Assembly: GCF_002149035.1 (NCBI RefSeq)
Contig: NZ_NGFP01000016.1
Span: forward strand, 1,837 to 63,897
Direction: 5' to 3'
DNA: 62,061 bases
DNA from: Streptosporangium minutum
Lineage (GTDB): Bacteria; Actinomycetota; Actinomycetes; Streptosporangiales; Streptosporangiaceae
This document shows, piece after piece, positions 17,206 through 25,896 of this stretch (the first letter of the stretch is position 1; every line of letters begins with the position of its first letter). Made by a program: the position numbers and the translations under genes. The notes beneath the pieces were generated by a model, which made no database searches, was not told where the DNA came from, and worked only from the letters and a program-made list of their open reading frames with translations.

Positions 17206-17610
17206 TGAGATCCTTCTCCTCGTCGTCGGGCGTCCGGCTCCGGCCCTGTCGCGCCGTTTCAGGCGCGAGGGGCGATGGCAAGGGTAGAGACCCACGCTGC
17301 GGAACGGCTTGCGGATCACTGGGGTGCTCGGCCGCTGATGCCGTGACCGGCGGAACCGCTCCGCCGCAGCTGTCGTAGGGCTTTTGCGGGATTCACCGGC
17401 CCGTCGCCGGATCATAATCATGATCATTCTCAGCGCTGACGACTGCCCGCAGGTTCTTCACCCCCGAGATCGGACAGATCGAACACCAGGTGGTCCGGTG
17501 GGCGGTGCGGAGGCCCGGCGTCCTCGGGCCACTGCCACACCTCGGGCTCGCCGTGCAGTCCGAGCACGCCCGGCAGCGTCTCGGCGAACTCGCCAGAGCG
17601 GAGCGGCGTC
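17206..17610. other. 405-bp stretch with a possible decayed reading frame
   Basis: Just after the DUF6493 gene, the minus strand stays open for about 60 codons (roughly 17610 to 17430) and includes FAETLPGVLGLHGEPEVWQW and DHLVFDLSDLGG. This looks protein-like but lacks a start codon and ribosome site, so it may be a lost downstream gene. Nothing else is recognised. Confidence 0.35.
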
Positions 17611-20247
17611 TCAGGCAGAGATCACCTCGTGCAGACGCCGCGCCTCGTGGATCAGCAGGCTCGAGCCCTTGCGTGCGGCCAGCTCCGCCAGCCCCGGTAT
17701 GTCGCCCCGCGCCCCAGCGCGCACCGCCGCCCGCACGGCGACCTTGAGGAGCTCACCCAGCCCCGCCCTGGCCTTCTCGCCGGGCCCGGGCAGCAGCAGC
17801 GGCACCGCCTGCGCCAGGGCCGTCCACACCTCGGCGTGCGCCCCGGCCTCCGTAACCTCGTCGAGGATGCCGGTGATCCGGTTGAGCTTGACCTGCTCGC
17901 CGCGGACCATGTGGCCCACGGCCCGGCCGAGGTCAGCCGCGGGCAGTTCCCCGTACGCGGCCAGCGTGATGATCGCATCGGCGGCCAAGGCCCGCTGGGC
18001 AGGGAGCTGATGCCCCATGCCGACGACGATCGTGCTCACGGTCGCGATGCCCACCGGGCCGTCGTTGTGCGCCAGGGCGGCCACGACCTCCACCTGGCCA
18101 TCAGTGCTGTCCATGAACCATGGCAGGCACTCGAGTACGTGCGCGGCCACGGCCTCCCGATGGGACGGCATCATGGACGGCCACCACACCATGTTCCGGG
18201 AGAAGGCGGGATAGCCGGCCTTGGGGGCCAGCGTCCAGAGCTCGGCGAGCCGCCCGGAAACGCCCTCGGGCGGTGCGAGTCGGGCATGCGCCTCCTGCAG
18301 CGACTCGTGGTAGGTCGCCGGGCGGTCGAACACCTCGAGCTCCCAGGTCACGACGGGGTCGGGCAGCCCGCCGTCGCGCAGGCAGGCAGCCAGCCGCCGG
18401 CCCGCCTCCGACGGCAGTTTCTCCGCCCGCACGACCAGCTCCGGATCGATCTGGCGCGGCAACCGCAGCAACGCCTGTAGGAAGTCGGACTCGAGCGGCT
18501 CGACTCCGTCCAGCCGTTCCATGCGCGCGACCAGGGTGGCGGCGTCGACGTGCCCGGTGGGCGAGGTCGGTGTGGCCAGCAGAACGGGGATCGTCTCACC
18601 CCGTTCAAACAGGGACATGACCTCACGGAAACGCCGCTGGACGAATTGCTGCGGGGCGGGCTCGGAGCTCGGCCAGCGGCTGCTGTCGTCGTTCAGCATT
18701 GCGGTCAGCTCGCGGCCGTCCGCGGGCGACACGATGGCCAGCGCGCAACGGGACAGCAGGGAAGCGATGTCCTCGTCGAAGCCGGCGACGCCGTACACGA
18801 GGGTGCTCGCCTCGAACGGGTGCCGCCAGTTCGTCCGCCACCAGGACTGCAACCCCGCCGCGACGGCGTCGCGGTCCTGGTGGGCCAGCCCGACCATGGC
18901 GGCGAGGATGCGCTCGAACCGCGGGGGGTCCGTCGGCCAGAGCGGCATGTCCAGCTCGGCGGCCAGTTCCGTCACCGAGGTGATGGGCAGGGCCAGGGCC
19001 GGCAGCGGCGTCGCGCTCAGCGTGGGAGCGGCCACGGGCTCCGGCTGGACTCCGTCCACCGGGCCGAAGGCGGCGGCCAACCGCTCGCGCAGGCCGGTGG
19101 GCAACCGGGTGGCCGCCTCGCGGATCGCCTCCCTGGCGGGTTCGGCGGTGTGCGGGGCGAGCTTGACCGCGACCCGTACCGCACGTTCGCGCAGGCTGGG
19201 CGTGTCCACGTCGAACACGGCCGCAAGGGCGGCCAGCGCGACGCCGCCCTTGGACGGGGGCGCGTCGGCGATCCACTTGACCGCGGCCGCCATGTTCTTC
19301 TTCTCCGGCCGGTACGCCAGCGCCTGGACCGCCTCGGCGAACAGCTCATCGTCGAGCGCTCCCGCGGACTCCGCCCGATGCAGTTCCTCCAGCGCGAGCT
19401 GCACGACGGGCGAGGACGCTGACGGCAGCAGCCGTACGAAGTCGACCACCGGGATCTCGGCCGCCTCCGGCTTCAACTCCCGCCACAGCGCGACGAAAGG
19501 ACCGGCCTCAGCCGCATCGCCTCCGGCCAGGAACCGGCTTGCGCAGCCGTCGAGCAGCGCCTGGCGCGGCACGCGGCCCGTCCCGGCCAGCGCGACCAGC
19601 TCGCCGATGATGGTGTGGCCGTCCGCCCAACGGTTCCAGTCCAGCCCGTCCGCCACGCCCTGTGCCTGGAACAGGCGCGGCAGCATGTGATCGAGCAGCC
19701 GATCGTCGGCGAGCACCGGGGCTCCTCCGTTCATCCGTTGCCGCTCGGCCGTCCGCAGCACCCACCCGGACACGAACGCGTCGTTCTCCGGCGGCTCGGC
19801 GTCCGTCTCGATCACCAGCGCGGCGGCCAGGTCCCAGTTTCCCAGCGCCCGCACGCGCCGCCACGTCGAACCGGTGGTCGGCCGCAGCCGCCGCACCAGG
19901 CGGACGGCCAGGTCGCGGCGCCACTCCACCGGCCGGTTCCCGAGCACGGACATGACGCGTGTGGCGTCGGCCTCCGGCTCCACCCAGCGCAGTTCCCGCC
20001 GGTTGAGCCAGGACGCCACCTGTTCCGCCCCGCTCAGGCAGGCGGCCCCGGCCAGGCGGTAGAGGGGCGCCAGTTCCCTGACCCGCTGCTCGGCCTCGAA
20101 CCCGGCGCGCCCGCGCTTGCTCAGATGAGCGGGCAAGTGCCGAGCCACCGCACGCTTGTCATCGTCGCCGAGGCCGTCCAGCAGCGCCACGAGGCTCGCG
20201 ACGGAGCCGGTCTCGATGCGGTCGAGCACATCCTGCACGGGGTTCAT
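17611..20247 (-). CDS. DUF6493-like large helical protein, 878 aa
   Basis: The long Ala/Leu/Arg-rich protein consists mainly of predicted amphipathic helices, like a HEAT- or TPR-type scaffold, and ends with DIPGLAELAARKGSSLLIHE as in actinobacterial DUF6493 proteins. A low-complexity linker around residues 395-420 separates two helical halves. DUF6493 proteins are frequently encoded beside SWIM zinc-finger or MolR/WGR-type genes; no such intact neighbour exists here. Function is unknown; a protein-interaction role is inference. The ribosome site before the ATG at 20247 is weak. Confidence 0.7.
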   Translation of the reverse strand: MNPVQDVLDRIETGSVASLVALLDGLGDDDKRAVARHLPAHLSKRGRAGFEAEQRVRELAPLYRLAGAACLSGAEQVASWLNRRELRWVEPEADATRVMSVLGNRPVEWRRDLAVRLVRRLRPTTGSTWRRVRALGNWDLAAALVIETDAEPPENDAFVSGWVLRTAERQRMNGGAPVLADDRLLDHMLPRLFQAQGVADGLDWNRWADGHTIIGELVALAGTGRVPRQALLDGCASRFLAGGDAAEAGPFVALWRELKPEAAEIPVVDFVRLLPSASSPVVQLALEELHRAESAGALDDELFAEAVQALAYRPEKKNMAAAVKWIADAPPSKGGVALAALAAVFDVDTPSLRERAVRVAVKLAPHTAEPAREAIREAATRLPTGLRERLAAAFGPVDGVQPEPVAAPTLSATPLPALALPITSVTELAAELDMPLWPTDPPRFERILAAMVGLAHQDRDAVAAGLQSWWRTNWRHPFEASTLVYGVAGFDEDIASLLSRCALAIVSPADGRELTAMLNDDSSRWPSSEPAPQQFVQRRFREVMSLFERGETIPVLLATPTSPTGHVDAATLVARMERLDGVEPLESDFLQALLRLPRQIDPELVVRAEKLPSEAGRRLAACLRDGGLPDPVVTWELEVFDRPATYHESLQEAHARLAPPEGVSGRLAELWTLAPKAGYPAFSRNMVWWPSMMPSHREAVAAHVLECLPWFMDSTDGQVEVVAALAHNDGPVGIATVSTIVVGMGHQLPAQRALAADAIITLAAYGELPAADLGRAVGHMVRGEQVKLNRITGILDEVTEAGAHAEVWTALAQAVPLLLPGPGEKARAGLGELLKVAVRAAVRAGARGDIPGLAELAARKGSSLLIHEARRLHEVISA

Positions 20248-20905
20248 GCGGGTGCCCCGATACGGGCCGGATCTGACCTGTTCTCGATCATGGGCCGCAG
20301 CCTATTGATCCTCACCGACAATCGGTGCGGCTCGCCTCTGCACCTGATCCGAAGAAGATGGCATCGGATCGCTGCACTCCAGGCAGCAGCCGGCCGTCGC
20401 CCTGGCCCTCCGCGACCGCGCTGCAGGCCGTTCGCTCCGTGCTGGACGTCCCCTCGTGCAAGGACACGAGCTGTGCCGTTCCCCGCCGAAGGAGCCGTAT
20501 CTGCCCCGTCGGCCCCGCGCCGAGGGCCACGACATCAAGGACGAGGACGTCGCCCGCCTCTCCCCGCTCAAGGACCGGCACATCGACGCTGGACGCCGGG
20601 CCGCTGCTCCAGCTGGCGGATCGCGCTTACTACCGGGACCCCGGCCAGTGGCGCCTGGTCCGAATGCTCGTCAAGACGCTGAGAGTGTTGCCGAACCGCC
20701 CTCTTATGTCCTCCTGTAGTGATCTTGTCGCGCTCCGATACTGACGCTTGGATCTAGGAGTGATCTTCTTTGGCGCGTCACGAGCGGCGGGTTCCGGACA
20801 GCTACCCCACCTCACCCACCTCGCCGCCTGTCCTGCCCGGCCCGCTCCCCTCGTAGGACGCAGGTCATCGGCCCGCGCCGCCCTCCAGGAGAAGGAGTCG
20901 TAACC
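20248..20905. other. 658-bp intergenic stretch with transposase debris
   Basis: It contains the Tn3-type C-terminal fragment listed separately and otherwise no convincing gene. The right end carries the ribosome site GGAGAAGGAG for the next gene. Confidence 0.5.
20516..20584 (+). pseudogene. Tn3-family transposase extreme C-terminal fragment
   Basis: A 23-codon stretch reads RAEGHDIKDEDVARLSPLK followed by DRHI, the conserved end of one Tn3 transposase subgroup, normally followed by a N-x-x-G-R-Y-x-F motif that is lost here. It is on the opposite strand from the fragment at 2622-2860 and seems to come from a different Tn3 subgroup. Confidence 0.55.
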
Positions 20906-22090
20906 ATGACCATGCTGACCTACACCCTCCTCACCGACCCGGCGCCCCTGGAGGCGTCGGCGGCCGGGCGGCCCCCGTCCACCGGGACGGTGTACCTGGT
21001 CGTCACCAACACCGGGCAGCAGGCGGCGTTCTGGTCCACGATCACGGTGCGGGTGCCCGTCGGCAACGGCGCCGGCGACCTCACCTCGGACTTCGGCAAG
21101 ATCAAGCCCAAGGGCGAGTACGGCACCTGGTCGGGCGCCCTGTCGTCGGTGAGCGTCCAGCCGGGGCCGCAGGGCTCCAACGCCTTCCAGGTCACCGCCC
21201 CCGGCGGCAGGGCCTCTTTCGCCCCCGGTGACCACATGGTGCTGACGCTGGAGGAGGTCACCGTCGCCCCCGCCGCCGGGCTGGCCGTGCTGAAGGTGAC
21301 CGAGAACACCGGCAGAACCAGGACCGGACGCCTGAGCAGCAGCGTCGCGGCGGTGCCGCTGGTGAAGACCGCCGCCAAGGAGATTCCGCCGCCGTGCGAT
21401 TTCCGCCCGGACAAGGTCATGCTGGACGGCACAGACACCCTCACGCTGAGCTGGGAGGGCTCCGACGACTTCAGCTACGAGATCCTGTTCCCGGGCGGGC
21501 AGAGGTCCATCACTTCGAACGCGCGCTCCTGGTCACCGGCCGCCGCCGACGCCCCGAAGCGGGCCACCACCTACATCCTTGTCGCCACCTCCCGCAGCAC
21601 ACCCCAGCGCAAGCACTACCTCACCACGACCGTTCAGGTGCGCAATCCCGTCCTGGAGGCCCTCACCGCCACCACCGGCATCGACACCCCCTGGGTCCAG
21701 GGAGCGACGGACGCGACCAAGGGGCGCGTCATCTTCACCGGCACGGGGGTGGAGATCTCCAACAACTCCGGTGGGCAAAGCACCGTGACGGCCGACAAGG
21801 CCGACCTCACCGGTGTGAACACCGGATGGGTGCAGGGAAGAAGCGCCGACGACGGGTGGATCAGCTTCCCCAAGGACGGACTGAATGTGTACCGGGACGG
21901 AACCAGGAGCTGGGGAAATGTGGCGGCGGAGAAGGCCGATCTCAACGGCGTGAGTACCAAGTGGGTGCAAGGCAAAGGCGACCGCGACGGGTGGATCGAC
22001 TTCTCGTACTACGGGGTGAACGTGTTCCGGCACGACGAGGGCACAAAGAGGTGGGGAGTCCTGGGGGTCAACAGGATCGATCACCACTGA
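20906..22090 (+). CDS. uncharacterised repeat protein, 394 aa
   Basis: The N-terminal half (about 1-150) looks like a beta-sandwich with TYTLLTDPAPLEASAAG and GTVYLVVTNTG. A second Ig-like segment follows (about 160-245, LTLSWEGSDDFSYEILFPGG). The C-terminal third has three repeats of about 45 residues with the pattern W-V-Q-G, D-G-W-I-x-F and G-x-N-V, for example TGWVQGRSADDGWISFPKDG. There is no signal peptide. The start has AAGGAG 8 bases upstream. No function is assigned; the make-up suggests a structural or carbohydrate/protein-binding role. Confidence 0.65.
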   Translation: MTMLTYTLLTDPAPLEASAAGRPPSTGTVYLVVTNTGQQAAFWSTITVRVPVGNGAGDLTSDFGKIKPKGEYGTWSGALSSVSVQPGPQGSNAFQVTAPGGRASFAPGDHMVLTLEEVTVAPAAGLAVLKVTENTGRTRTGRLSSSVAAVPLVKTAAKEIPPPCDFRPDKVMLDGTDTLTLSWEGSDDFSYEILFPGGQRSITSNARSWSPAAADAPKRATTYILVATSRSTPQRKHYLTTTVQVRNPVLEALTATTGIDTPWVQGATDATKGRVIFTGTGVEISNNSGGQSTVTADKADLTGVNTGWVQGRSADDGWISFPKDGLNVYRDGTRSWGNVAAEKADLNGVSTKWVQGKGDRDGWIDFSYYGVNVFRHDEGTKRWGVLGVNRIDHH

Positions 22091-22164
22091 CAACGTGTGG
22101 AATCACCAGGTCCGTTGCCTCTGGGTGCCGTACATGGGAAAGCCCGGCCCTCCTGCCCCGCCGC

Positions 22165-22512
22165 CGGGCGTCTTGCCGACACATCCGTCGATGGCCACGT
22201 CCTCCGGCAGGAGGCCGACGATCCGGTCGTAGGCTTCCAGGGCGATCCGCTTGAGCTGAGCGAAGATCCCCGGCTCGATCCACTCATCGACGGGTGCGCA
22301 GTCTGGCGACCGAGCAGGTCGTGCCGGCGATCGCGTCATACGAGCAGCCGAACCGCAGGACCTGCAGGAGCTTGTCGGACACGATCCGGTCCGGGACTCG
22401 GCGCCGGTGACAGCCCAGCGGATGGGCGGGGTCGTAAGTCGGGTGCTCGGGCAGCAGCCACGTCGAACTGGATCGACAGCGGTTCGGCAAGCCATGATGG
22501 CAGGACGGGCAT
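22165..22512 (-). pseudogene. IS5-family transposase remnant
   Basis: Starting at an ATG at 22512, three successive frames give MPVLPSWLAEPLSIQFD, then PEHPTYDPAHPLGCHRRRVP and KLLQVLRFGCSYDAIAGTT, then DEWIEPGIFAQLKRIALEAY and IVGLLPEDVAIDGC. These are consecutive blocks of a common actinobacterial IS5-group transposase, broken by at least two frameshifts and cut off before most of the DDE domain. Confidence 0.75.
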
Positions 22513-22619
22513 GGATGATCCTCGTTGTCGATCACGGAGCGTGGACAACTACGTGATCTTGAGGCTCCGTGTCCGTGTCGCATCCCCGCCCGGCGGACGC
22601 CCCCCATCCGCGTGACCTC

Positions 22620-23444
22620 TTAGGCGTCCTTCGTGGATAGCCGACTGGCGGAATCAGCCCGCGTTGCCGGGTTCTCCGGTTCACGCCGGGTGAGCACCAA
22701 GGGGGCGTCCTCGGTGATGGCCACCGTGTGCTCGGAGTGGGCCGTGCGCGAGCCGTCCGCCGACCGAATGGTCCAGCCGTCGGCGTCGTAGACGATCCGG
22801 TCGGTCGTGCGGGCGAACCAGGGTTCAAGCGCGAGGGTCAGGCCCGGCCGGAGCGTGAGTCCGCGCCCTGCCCGGCCCCTGTTCGGAACGTGGGGTCCCT
22901 CGTGCATGGTGCGGCCGATGCCGTGGCCACCGAATTCGTTGTTGACCGGATAACCGTAGTCGTGGGCTACCGCCCAGATGGCCGCCGAGATGTCACCCAG
23001 GCGGTTGCCCGGACGTGCCACCTCGATCGCCGCCTCCAACGCTTCCTCGGTGGCGCGGATGATCCGCAGGTCCTCCTCGGCGGCGGTCCCGACGACAACA
23101 GTGCGCGCCGAGTCGGCCACCCAGCCGTCGACGCTGACCGCGAGGTCCGCGCTGAGTACATCGCCGTCACGCAGCGTGTAGTCGTGGGGGAGGCCGTGGA
23201 GGACGGCGTCGTTGACCGACAGGCAGATGACGTTGCGGAACGGGCCGCGTCCGAAGGACGGCGCGTAGTCCCAGTAGCACGACTCCGCCCCGCGCCGTTT
23301 GATCATGCCGCGCACGTGGTGCTCCAGGTCCAGGAGGTTGACGCCCACGTCGGCGAGCCGGCCGACCTCGGAGAGCACCTCGGCGACGAAACGCCCGGCC
23401 ACGTGCATGCGTTGGATCTCCGCAGGCGTCTTCAGTTCAATCAC
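22620..23444 (-). CDS. map: type I methionine aminopeptidase
   Basis: The 274-residue protein has all five metal ligands of the pita-bread fold: the two Asp in SADLAVSVDGWVADSART, the His in GGHGIGRTMHEGPHVPN, and the Glu residues in LALEPWF and AHSEHTVAIT. It removes N-terminal methionine from nascent proteins. A C-terminal extension of about 25 residues is Arg/Ser-rich. It is a solitary extra copy, not next to ribosomal or secretion genes. It is divergent from a broken XRE-regulator gene with two GGTATA-type palindromes between, so the pair was probably co-regulated. Confidence 0.9.
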   Translation of the reverse strand: MIELKTPAEIQRMHVAGRFVAEVLSEVGRLADVGVNLLDLEHHVRGMIKRRGAESCYWDYAPSFGRGPFRNVICLSVNDAVLHGLPHDYTLRDGDVLSADLAVSVDGWVADSARTVVVGTAAEEDLRIIRATEEALEAAIEVARPGNRLGDISAAIWAVAHDYGYPVNNEFGGHGIGRTMHEGPHVPNRGRAGRGLTLRPGLTLALEPWFARTTDRIVYDADGWTIRSADGSRTAHSEHTVAITEDAPLVLTRREPENPATRADSASRLSTKDA

Positions 23445-23467
23445 GAGTACCTCGCGTCACAGGGGTC

Positions 23468-23481
23468 GGTATAGTTATACC
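23468..23481. promoter_or_regulatory. palindrome GGTATAGTTATACC in the map promoter region
   Basis: Arms GGTATA and TATACC flank GT, 24 bp upstream of the map start. A second similar site is 32 bp away centre to centre, about three helical turns. This is a candidate operator for the adjacent XRE-type regulator. Confidence 0.55.
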
Positions 23482-23499
23482 GGCACCCTAACACTTACC

Positions 23500-23513
23500 G
23501 GTATAGTAATACC
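23500..23513. promoter_or_regulatory. palindrome GGTATAGTAATACC upstream of the XRE remnant
   Basis: Arms GGTAT and ATACC flank AGTA, 17 bp before the remnant's ATG. It differs at one base from the site at 23468-23481, supporting a real paired operator serving both divergent genes. Confidence 0.55.
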
Positions 23514-23529
23514 AATTCCGCCCTGGGGC

Positions 23530-23871
23530 ATGGTCCGCCGACCGCTCGCACCTGAGCGGACCGGAGCCGGCGGGCGTCTCGGCGCCCCGCCGCGCCACGC
23601 GCGAGCGGGACGCGACCCCACGGAAGTCGCGCACGCGGTCGGCATCTCGCCCGAAGCCACGCACCCGATCGGCATCTCGCCGGAAACCCTGCGCAAGATC
23701 GGGACCGGACGACCGTCCTCCCCCGCCCTGACCTGCGAGCACTCCGGAGGCCGTCCCGCACGTCGAGAGTTTCCACAGGCCAGAGGCGGATTCGTTGGAT
23801 TTTCCGCGATCGCTGCTGAGATCCCCGGAATTCGGGGTTTGCCGACCGGCGGCCCTGGGCTACTGTTCTAG
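23530..23871 (+). pseudogene. truncated XRE-family regulator with internal duplication
   Basis: The frame starts at an ATG with MVRRPLAPERTGAG and reaches a helix-turn-helix EVAHAVGISPEATHP followed at once by IGISPETLRKIGTGR. The second copy matches the XRE recognition helix; the first looks like a 13-residue tandem duplication of it. Similarity then stops after RPSSPAL and the frame drifts into the trpB promoter. A normal XRE protein of this type has a longer sensor part, so the gene is probably inactive. The duplication itself would disrupt the DNA-binding motif. Confidence 0.55.
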
Positions 23872-23877
23872 AACAGT
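23862..23877 (+). promoter_or_regulatory. perfect 16-bp palindrome ACTGTTCTAGAACAGT at the trpB promoter
   Basis: The palindrome ends 19 bp before the trpB start and overlaps a possible -10 (TACTGT at 23861, 16 bp after TTGCCG). It resembles GntR/HutC-type operators such as the DasR box with its central CTAGA. The third gene of the operon encodes a HutC-type GntR regulator, making autoregulation likely. Confidence 0.65.
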
Positions 23878-23896
23878 CGAGAGAGAGAAGACGATC

Positions 23897-25114
23897 ATGG
23901 GCGAGATGTCCTGGTCCGGTCGGCAGTACGCCACGGTGCCCGCCGCCACCCGCGCGATGCGCGACCCCGGCGCCACCGGCCGGTTCGGAACCTACGGCGG
24001 GCGGTACGTGCCGGAGTCGCTGATCCCTGCCTGCCACGAGATCGAGGCGGCGTTCCGTGAGGCCTGGAGCGACCCCGAGTTCCGCAGCAGGCTCGACACC
24101 CTGCTCACGGTCTACGCCGGCCGCCCCACCCCGTTGACCCCCGCCTGGCGGCTCTCCCATGAGCTCGGCATCACCCTGTTCCTCAAACGCGAGGATCTCG
24201 CGCACACCGGCTCACACAAGATCAACAATGTGATCGGCCAGGCACTGCTCGCTCACCGGATGGGCAAGGAACGGCTGCTGGCCGAGACCGGCGCGGGCCA
24301 GCACGGCGTCGCCACGGCCACCGCCGCGGCGCTCCTGGGCCTCAAGGCGACCGTGTTCATGGGCGAGCGCGACATCGAACGGCAGGAGCTCAACGTTCTT
24401 CGGATGAACGTGCTGGGCGCGGAGGTCGTGCCGGTCACGACCGGGAGCCGCACCCTCAAGGACGCCTGCAACGAGGCGATGCGGCACTGGGTGTCGTCGG
24501 TGGACGACTCCTACTACTGCATCGGGTCGGTGATGGGCCCGCATCCCTATCCGTGGATGGTGCGCGAGTTCCAGCGGGTGATCGGTGAGGAGGCCCGCGC
24601 CCAGTGCGCCGCCGAACTCCCCGTCGGTGTGCCCGACTACGTGGTCGCCTGCGTCGGCGGCGGCTCCAACGCCGCGGGCACTTTCGCCGGCTTCGTCGAC
24701 ACCACTGCCCGGCTCATCGGGGTCGAGGCCGAGGGCGGCGCGGCGGCGACCTTCGGCAGGGCCGGGGTGCTGCACGGCTTCCGCTCGCTGGTCCTCCAGG
24801 ACGAGGACGGCCAGGTGACGGAGGCCCATTCGGTCGCGGCCGGCCTCGACTACCCGGGGATCGGCCCCGAGCACGCCCATCTACGCGACGGGGGGCGCGC
24901 CCGCTACGAGACCGTGAACGACGGAGAGGTCCTCCAGGCGCTGCTGTGCCTGGCCCGCACCGAGGGGATCCTGGCCGCGCTGGAGTCCTCGCACGCCGTG
25001 GCCTGGGTGATCCGGGCCGCCAGGTCCGGCGAGATCGCGCCGGGATCGACCGTGATGCTGACTCTCTCCGGCAGGGGAGACAAGGACATCGCCTCCATCA
25101 AGGAGCTGCTGTGA
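23897..25114 (+). CDS. trpB: tryptophan synthase beta subunit
   Basis: The 405-residue protein has the PLP lysine in HTGSHKINNV, the catalytic glutamate in LAETGAGQHGVA and the phosphate-binding CVGGGSNAAGTFAGF. It would condense indole and serine to tryptophan, receiving indole from TrpA through an internal tunnel. It is the first gene of trpB-trpA-gntR. No trpC, trpD, trpE or trpF is nearby, so this is probably a secondary copy serving a specialised or regulated need. The start at 23897 follows GAGAGAAG, and trpA begins within its stop codon. Confidence 0.93.
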   Translation: MGEMSWSGRQYATVPAATRAMRDPGATGRFGTYGGRYVPESLIPACHEIEAAFREAWSDPEFRSRLDTLLTVYAGRPTPLTPAWRLSHELGITLFLKREDLAHTGSHKINNVIGQALLAHRMGKERLLAETGAGQHGVATATAAALLGLKATVFMGERDIERQELNVLRMNVLGAEVVPVTTGSRTLKDACNEAMRHWVSSVDDSYYCIGSVMGPHPYPWMVREFQRVIGEEARAQCAAELPVGVPDYVVACVGGGSNAAGTFAGFVDTTARLIGVEAEGGAAATFGRAGVLHGFRSLVLQDEDGQVTEAHSVAAGLDYPGIGPEHAHLRDGGRARYETVNDGEVLQALLCLARTEGILAALESSHAVAWVIRAARSGEIAPGSTVMLTLSGRGDKDIASIKELL

Positions 25115-25896
25115 CCGAATCCCTGGAAGAATTCCTGATCGCACGCCGTGGCACGGGGCGTCCCCTGCTGGTGCCCTATGTCACCGCCGGTGTCACCCCC
25201 GGGTGGACGGACGTCGTCCACGCCTACGCCGACGCCGGAGCCGACGCCGTCGAGCTGGGCTTCCCCTTCTCCGATCCCATGCTGGACGGCGTCACGATCC
25301 AGGAGGCCTCCGACCGGGCGATCGCGGCCGGGACCACGGTCAGGAAGATCCTCGAGGAGGTCGCGACGCTCGACGTCGACGTGCCGCTCATCGCGATGAC
25401 CTACAGCAATCTGGTGGTGCAGCAGAGCACCGCGGAGTTCTGTGCGGCGCTCACCGCGAGCGGGCTGCGCGGGCTGATCGTGCCCGACTCGCCCCTGGAG
25501 GAGGTCGGGGAGCTGGCGGACGCCGCGGCCGCCGAGGGCCTGGATCTCGTGCTGCTCGCCGCCCCGTCCTCCTCCCGGGCCAGACTGCGCGAGATCACCG
25601 AGCGCAGCCGGGGCTTCGTCTACGCCTTGACCCACATGGGCACCACCGGCGAGCGCGGCGAGATTCCTGAACAGGCCGCCCGGCTCGGCCGCGAGCTCAA
25701 GGGACTCACCGACCGGCCGGTCCTGTTCGGTTTCGGGGTCTCCCACCCGGCGCAGGCCGCCGAGCTGGCGGGTCATGCCGACGGCGTCGTGGTGGCTTCG
25801 GCGCTGATGCGCAAGCTCCTCGACGGCGCCCGGCCACGCGAGCTGGGAGAATATGTGGCGAGCATTCGACGCGCACTCGACCAGGGAGCCAGATGA
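25111..25896 (+). CDS. trpA: tryptophan synthase alpha subunit
   Basis: The 261-residue TIM-barrel protein contains VELGFPFSDPMLDG with the catalytic Glu and Asp (the usual consensus has ADG where this has LDG), YALTHMGTTGERG, and the phosphate-binding GFGVSHP and VVVASALM segments. It cleaves indole-3-glycerol phosphate to indole for TrpB. The GTG start overlaps the trpB stop as GTGA, so the two are translationally coupled. The departures from consensus in the active-site loop are modest and do not exclude activity. Confidence 0.92.
   Translation: MTESLEEFLIARRGTGRPLLVPYVTAGVTPGWTDVVHAYADAGADAVELGFPFSDPMLDGVTIQEASDRAIAAGTTVRKILEEVATLDVDVPLIAMTYSNLVVQQSTAEFCAALTASGLRGLIVPDSPLEEVGELADAAAAEGLDLVLLAAPSSSRARLREITERSRGFVYALTHMGTTGERGEIPEQAARLGRELKGLTDRPVLFGFGVSHPAQAAELAGHADGVVVASALMRKLLDGARPRELGEYVASIRRALDQGAR

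Noticed and set aside
23530-23896. Trp attenuator or T-box leader before trpB
   Set aside because: No Trp-rich leader peptide, T-box core or alternative hairpins were seen; the region holds an XRE remnant and a palindromic operator.
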